Of a DNA stretch of 12,326 nt, positions 8,384 to 12,326 are shown in pieces. Position 1 is the stretch's first letter. The number at the start of each line of letters is the position of its first letter. The translations under genes were made by a program, and so were the position numbers. The stretch is from Russula earlei (Eukaryota; Basidiomycota; Agaricomycetes; Russulales; Russulaceae). A model generated the notes under the pieces. It was given only the letters and a program-made list of their open reading frames with translations, was not told the origin of the DNA and ran no database searches. The stretch spans positions 1-12,326 of the forward strand of contig JAGFNK010001242.1 of NCBI GenBank assembly GCA_025769875.1, in the 5' to 3' direction.

Positions 8384-9070
8384 TCAATCCTGTGAAGTCC
8401 TGGAGTCAGAGCAGCAATGAGTCATAGCAATAGGTGGGAGTGGAGGGGGGACATACGGTACATCCTGCTCAGATTTGCAGTCAATGGCAATGACGTCCTG
8501 CTCTGCATGACATAGTGGGGTTGAGGGGTCTTGATGAGCGATGGTCACGAGGCGCAGGCGTTTATGCTGTCTGGTTGAGCATGATGGGGAGGCAGGAGTG
8601 CAGCCCACAGTCTTGCATGGCTGATTGACGGCACGATCCACAAGGGCGTGCTGTAGTTTGTTGTGCGCGTCGAGGCTCTCCTTCAGCTTCGTTCACACAT
8701 TTCCGAGTTCATGACACAGTGCCACGAGCTCTTCAAGGAAGTCGTCCCGCTCCTGTTTGAGATGATCAATCCTTCCCTGGAAAGGACGAGAAGCGGTGCG
8801 GTCATGGGCTTGATATGCAGAGTCCAGCAACTTTTCTTCTTCAGACTTTTCTTCATCATCTATTGTAGCTGCGAGGTGATGCTCCTGCCACCTCCAGCAA
8901 GGAATGCAGTGGGATGGATGTGTGATGATGTGCAGACTTTCGTTGTATCTCCAAGTCCAAGTCAAAGGCTTATGATGATAAGTCTTTTGGCCACTTCTGC
9001 CAAATGGGGACCATGACGTGGACATAAAACCACCGCGTCTGTGAACAAGAATTTCTTTGGCTTCAGACAT
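8384..9070 (-). pseudogene. Unrecognised coiled-coil protein frame interrupted by one TGA
   Basis: Two open segments in the same frame (8696-9070 and 8384-8692) are separated only by a TGA at 8693-8695, giving 228 codons in all. The first segment begins MSEAKEILVHRRGG, contains a Trp/His-rich part (KPLTWTWRY, HPSHCIPCWRWQEHH), then an acidic EKSEEEK patch. A likely coiled coil at about residues 100-145 (LKQERDDFLEEL, then TKLKESLDAHNKLQ after the stop) continues smoothly across the TGA. The C-terminal part is Pro/Ser/Cys-rich. Continuity of the heptad-like pattern suggests an ancestral CGA (Arg) changed to TGA. Just upstream of the ATG lies ttctcag followed by ac, a good splice acceptor, so an earlier exon is possible. 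I do not recognise the family; proximity to transposon sequence suggests an element-associated protein. Confidence 0.5.
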
Positions 9071-9236
9071 GTCTGAGAAGGGACCTCAAAATGGAGCGTT
9101 GCAAGGAGATGTGAACAAAAAACGGTGGGGGTGGGATTTATGTATTGAGCTCCCACCTGCTCATATGTTTCTGCCACACTTTCTGAGTTATCACTTGAGC
9201 TGAATAGATTTGAGTGAGCCGAGCCACTGATTGGCT

Positions 9237-9282
9237 TGTGGCTAAGTGGGCTAGTTAGCTGCTCGAGCCCGCTCGAGCCACA
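9237..9282. repeat. Imperfect hairpin with gctcgagcc duplication
   Basis: tgtggct (9237-9243) pairs with agccaca (9276-9282), and inside it gtgggct (9246-9252) pairs with agcccgc (9266-9272) with one G-T pair. The right side holds two adjacent gctcgagcc words (9261-9269 and 9271-9279). It lies immediately before the minisatellite. Confidence 0.5.
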
Positions 9283-9299
9283 GGCTCAGATCCAAATCA

Positions 9300-9435
9300 G
9301 GCAGGGGCAGTTGTCGCAAAGGGGCAGTCATCACAAAGGGGCAGTCGTCACAAAGGGGCAGTCGTCACAAAGGGGCAGTCATCACAAAGGGGCAGTCGTC
9401 ACAAAGGGGCAGTCATCGCAATGGGGCAGTCTTTC
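9300..9435 (+). repeat. Minisatellite, eight 17-bp units
   Basis: The unit is caaaggggcagtcRtca, with R being A or G. Six central units (9317-9418) are almost identical, alternating between cat and cgt forms. The first unit (9300-9316) and last (9419-9435) are more diverged. A period of 17 is not a multiple of three, so a coding role is unlikely, although a plus-strand frame stays open across it and reads KGQSSQRGSHHKGAVVT repeatedly. Confidence 0.92.
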
Positions 9436-9621
9436 CTGTGTATGATAAGATCTAAGCAAGATAATCGAAATGAGCTGCCAGATAATAAAATTCGCATTGG
9501 TTGATCTGACATAGGCCAAAGGTAGGTGTGCAATGACTTCCAGACTAATAAGTCTGTTGCAATACAGCAAAGCTCTTGCCAGTCAATTGGCTGATTGAGT
9601 GGGTGCTTAGAATCATGGACT

Positions 9622-10316
9622 CTAGGAGTTGCCAGCGTACACACCTCTACCTTTGCCCTTGGCAGCAGCTGCAAGCTCCTTATCCTTATCCTGCTGATTC
9701 TTTCTGGCTTTCTGGGCGCTGTTCTTCAAATAGACACATAGATAGTCATGTACTACCCAGTTGTTCTCAAACTTGAGGAGTATTGGAAACTCTGTGGAAG
9801 CCTGCCTGACATGATCAATTTTACATTGAACAATTGACAAAATATCGCACCAGTTCACAGAGAAGCATAAGTTTGTCCTTGATTTGAAGGGAATATGGAA
9901 CTGATGTGTCCAAATATGTGTCTGCCAGAGAGCATACTCTCTCCTGAAAAGATTTGAGCATGATAATTGTGCCCTGCACAAGTTGGTTATACCCTAATTT
10001 TAGGGTAGAGTCCACTTTCCCATCCGTGCTCTTGCTCAAGGACATTCTTGAGTGCATATCCCCCATGTCTGATGCGACCGACCTCTCCTGAGGGCTTGGG
10101 TATGAGTGGTGAAGATGGCATTGTTGGCGTCAGTGGCGATGGAGGTGCGGAGATGGACATTCCACTGGTGTGACTATTTTCCCATGTTGGGAACACATGC
10201 ATCATGACATGAGGCAGTGGAGGAACCAACTCTGGACTGAATCGGCATCTCATTGTTCCTGGCAAGAAGTGAGGGAGGAAGCGGCAATGATGGCAGCAAG
10301 GATGTATGCAAGGCAT
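9622..10316 (-). CDS. Uncharacterised basidiomycete protein, three exons, intact
   Basis: Exons 9993-10316, 9851-9943 and 9622-9801 are joined by two 49-base introns: 9944-9992 (GTATAA donor, tttcag acceptor) and 9802-9850 (GTGCGA donor, caggcag acceptor). All junctions are phase 0 and the product is 198 residues with no damage. The N-terminus is Cys/His-rich (MPCIHPCCHHCRF), followed by a Pro/Ser linker near residues 55-75. The conserved-looking core begins at GEVGRIRHGGYALKNVL and continues through KIRERVCSLADTYLDTSV and ASTEFPILLKFENNW to VHDYLCVYLKNSAQKARK, then a basic Lys/Ala-rich tail. The core resembles a widespread uncharacterised Agaricomycete protein family that I recall only as hypothetical proteins, often near transposons. 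No enzyme motif is visible. A further upstream exon is possible because the start rests on ORF length alone. Confidence 0.78.
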
Positions 10317-10955
10317 GGGGAAAGAAAGTAATTAATGTGAGAAGTACTGATATTTTAAATAGTGTCGCCTACCTGGTTTGTTGTTGAAGCTCAGAAATAC
10401 AACCACTCACGAAAAACAAGGGACAAAACGTAATGCAATAGAAGTGTTGTAGGGCTGCAATGATCCCTGGTTACTGGTCATTTGTTAGAGAGAATAAGAA
10501 AAGAAAATGAGCATCAAGAGGATAAAGAGGAAACAACGAAGCCCATTAGGGTACATGACATGCAGAACTGAGACCCATGAAACAAGATCGCCACGAAAAT
10601 TGATGTACAAGGCATCAATTCATTCAAGAGGGATAGCACTGAGGAACGGCTTCATATTTGGCAGTTAAAACCCACCATACGGAGGTGCATTACACCATAG
10701 AATTGCCATCATGCCTGCCTGCTACTGTGCTTACTTTGGCTGCAATGGCAAACTTGTTGACAATAAGACCAAAAAGCATCATGGGGAATTTGATGCCTCA
10801 CAATCTTATCACAATCTTAATAAGGCAAGCCGTCAACTTTGATATTCCTTACGTAGCATGTCTGATTAAACTTGTGACAGCCCAATGCGAACACAGATCA
10901 TCACATATGTGTCCAGAATGACCCATTTGAACAATCCAAAACAATTTCTGGATCA
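10317..10955. other. Spacer between divergent units; no supported gene
   Basis: This stretch separates the minus-strand three-exon gene from the plus-strand transposase remnant and should hold both promoters. It is AT-rich and poor in CpG. One 87-codon plus-strand frame (10658-10921) lacks a canonical ATG start and any known motif. I see no terminal inverted repeat with a CACTA end here. Confidence 0.45.
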
Positions 10956-12326
10956 TCGCCACACATTGACGAGTCGGGGACCACACACAATGTGGGATCA
11001 CGCCAGGGGCATGCGAGATGCCATCAAATTAGCACCCCAGGACAAATATAACTTATGACTTCTGACCCCAAAACACTGAATTCCTTGGTTGAGCTGGAGA
11101 AGAGGGCCATTTCTCAAAGCCAGGCCACACTGTCATTGAAAAGTCAAGCCCTGGCATCACCACCTACCAGAGCATTGCTTAACGTGATCAAAACGCACCA
11201 AACAAACATGGAGACAACATTGGCAGCCATCAATACCCTCTGGTTTCCAGTCGGTTCACTAGGAATGACCATGAAGGAAGGCCTGAAGATGTACTTACAG
11301 AAGAATATTGAGGACGTGAATGACTTGAAAGGAGTACTCCTTGCTGACACAGGCAAGTTGGTCTCAACATGGAGGATAATTGGTGCAGAACCGCCGAGTG
11401 AGGATCTCAGCTGTGGACATAAGACACACTGACATTAGCAACAGATGAATTCATTCGCAGCTTGGCAGAATGTGACTCACTCCTACTGCGAAGTCTGTTT
11501 GAACTGCTTGTCCAGGACACTCTGGACCACTCAACTCAAAAGTTGAGCAACATCAGGCTCAAATCACTTAAGGAGGTCTTCAGAAAGTCAAGGGCCAGCT
11601 TGTCAAATACCAACCAGCAGATCCTCCGAACCTTTCCAAGTGACATCAGGGTTGCTCGGAAATTGCTTGAGTCCTGAAGACTATCACATACACATGCTGC
11701 CCAGCATGTAGCTCCACGTATCCTTCACAAGATGAAGATGGAATCACAGTGTATCCATATGATTGCACCAGCAAGCCGTGTCAAGTTCGAGGTAGATTTG
11801 ACCTCCTCAGAGTGGGGTCAACACCAGATGGGAAGAGCATTGGCATACCTAAGCGTCCCTTCATTATGCAAAGACTTCCATGACTTTGTAGCATGCCTGT
11901 TGTCCAGACCAGGGGTAGAGGCTGCACTTAAATGATCTCGAGAGTACGTGTGCACTGGGACTGTCGATGATATCATCATCGCAGATGGTGTCAGGGCACT
12001 CAAAGGGCCAGACGGCATACCTTTCCTCTCTGGTGGACAACATGATGAACTTCGCCTATTGTGGTGTCTCTCTGTGGATTTCTTCAACCCATATCATAAT
12101 AAGATCGCTGGGAAGGTCATGTCTGTGGGTTCCATAGTCCTGTCCTGCCTCCTATTGCCACCAGACAGCAGCCATAAACACGAAAACCTCTGCCTTGTTG
12201 GCATCATCCCTGGGCCTCGCGAGCCTTCAGGCGAGGAAATCGACCAGTTCTTACGTCCCCTCGTCGAAGTCATGAAGGAATCCTGGGCACATGGAGAAAT
12301 ATACAAGACGCACAATTATCTTATGG
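10956..12326 (+). pseudogene. Tnp2-type (CACTA-like) transposase remnant, runs off right edge
   Basis: This is a decayed transposase of the Tnp2/CACTA group that is abundant in mushroom genomes. From the left: a short coding-like piece ending HARGMRDAIKLAPQDKYNL (10993-11055); a helical frame 11055-11432 (MTSDPKTLNSL, LKGVLLADTGK); a shift to the frame running from about 11430 (LATDEFIRSL) to PSDIRVARKLL near 11672; a shift to frame B with TCCPACSSTYPS and the paired Cys of YDCTSKPC (11680-11880), a zinc-ribbon-like segment; then back to frame A for HDFVACLLSRPGVEAAL. Frame A is cut by TGA at 11933-11935, then stays open to 12326 through VDFFNPYHNKIAGK, whose Asp is in the expected catalytic position, LVGIIPGPREPS and LRPLVEVMKESW. 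The catalytic domain continues beyond the window. The shift near 11432 could hide an intron; the others cannot easily. Confidence 0.88.

Noticed and set aside
8663..9016. Plus-strand 117-codon frame opposite the coiled-coil frame
   Set aside because: It is shorter and Cys/Leu/Phe-rich without pattern, while the minus strand shows continuous coiled-coil and charged segments across 228 codons.
10317..11054. A CACTA terminal inverted repeat for the transposase element
   Set aside because: I looked for a CACTA end with a mirrored partner and saw only isolated cacta words elsewhere (for example near 4204 and 4792) with no matching opposite end in this window.
11432..11458. A 26-base intron linking the two transposase frames
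   Set aside because: The candidate (gtggac donor near 11411, attag acceptor near 11437) is too short to be a credible spliceosomal intron; a frameshift is simpler.

Overview
The window is nuclear DNA from a filamentous basidiomycete, most likely an Agaricomycete (mushroom-forming class). The evidence is two FunK1-type protein kinase loci, GT-AG introns of mostly 48-51 bases, and a Tnp2-type (CACTA-like) transposase remnant of the kind common in these genomes. No species can be named from the sequence.

Layout. (1) 1-519, minus: the 5' part of a PIN-like/auxin efflux carrier-family membrane transporter, running off the left edge, with one apparent lost base. (2) 1101-3327, minus: a four-exon FunK1 kinase of about 690 residues, complete except for one extra A in an A6 run of exon 1. 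(3) 3430-3767: a GC-rich Ser/Pro/Ala/Val-type low-complexity block. (4) 3768-4174: a nearly perfect 407-bp fold-back palindrome (200-bp arms, 7-base loop), followed to about 4260 by further inverted fragments of its own end module. (5) 5286-7768, minus: a second, clearly decayed FunK1 gene with frameshifts and three in-frame stops. It shares two intron positions with the first. (6) 8384-9070, minus: an unrecognised reading frame with a coiled-coil stretch, cut by a single TGA. (7) 9300-9435: a 17-bp minisatellite of eight units. (8) 9622-10316, minus: a clean three-exon gene for an uncharacterised 198-residue protein. (9) about 10956-12326, plus: a Tnp2-like transposase remnant with a TGA and two mutually compensating frameshifts, running off the right edge.

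The left end looks like ordinary gene-bearing DNA, and the right two-thirds looks like a repeat-rich accessory region. CpG dinucleotides fall from 24 per 300 bases in the transporter to 1-4 per 300 bases in the right-hand segments counted. Nearly every in-frame stop found there can be explained by a C-to-T change. This fits cytosine methylation and deamination (or a RIP-like process) acting on repeats. I see no operon-like or pathway relationship between the genes. The two kinases are the only related pair. I found no convincing new multi-gene system; the most unusual structures are the fold-back element with its re-inverted end modules and the FunK1 pre-kinase region that resembles a PD-(D/E)xK nuclease fold.
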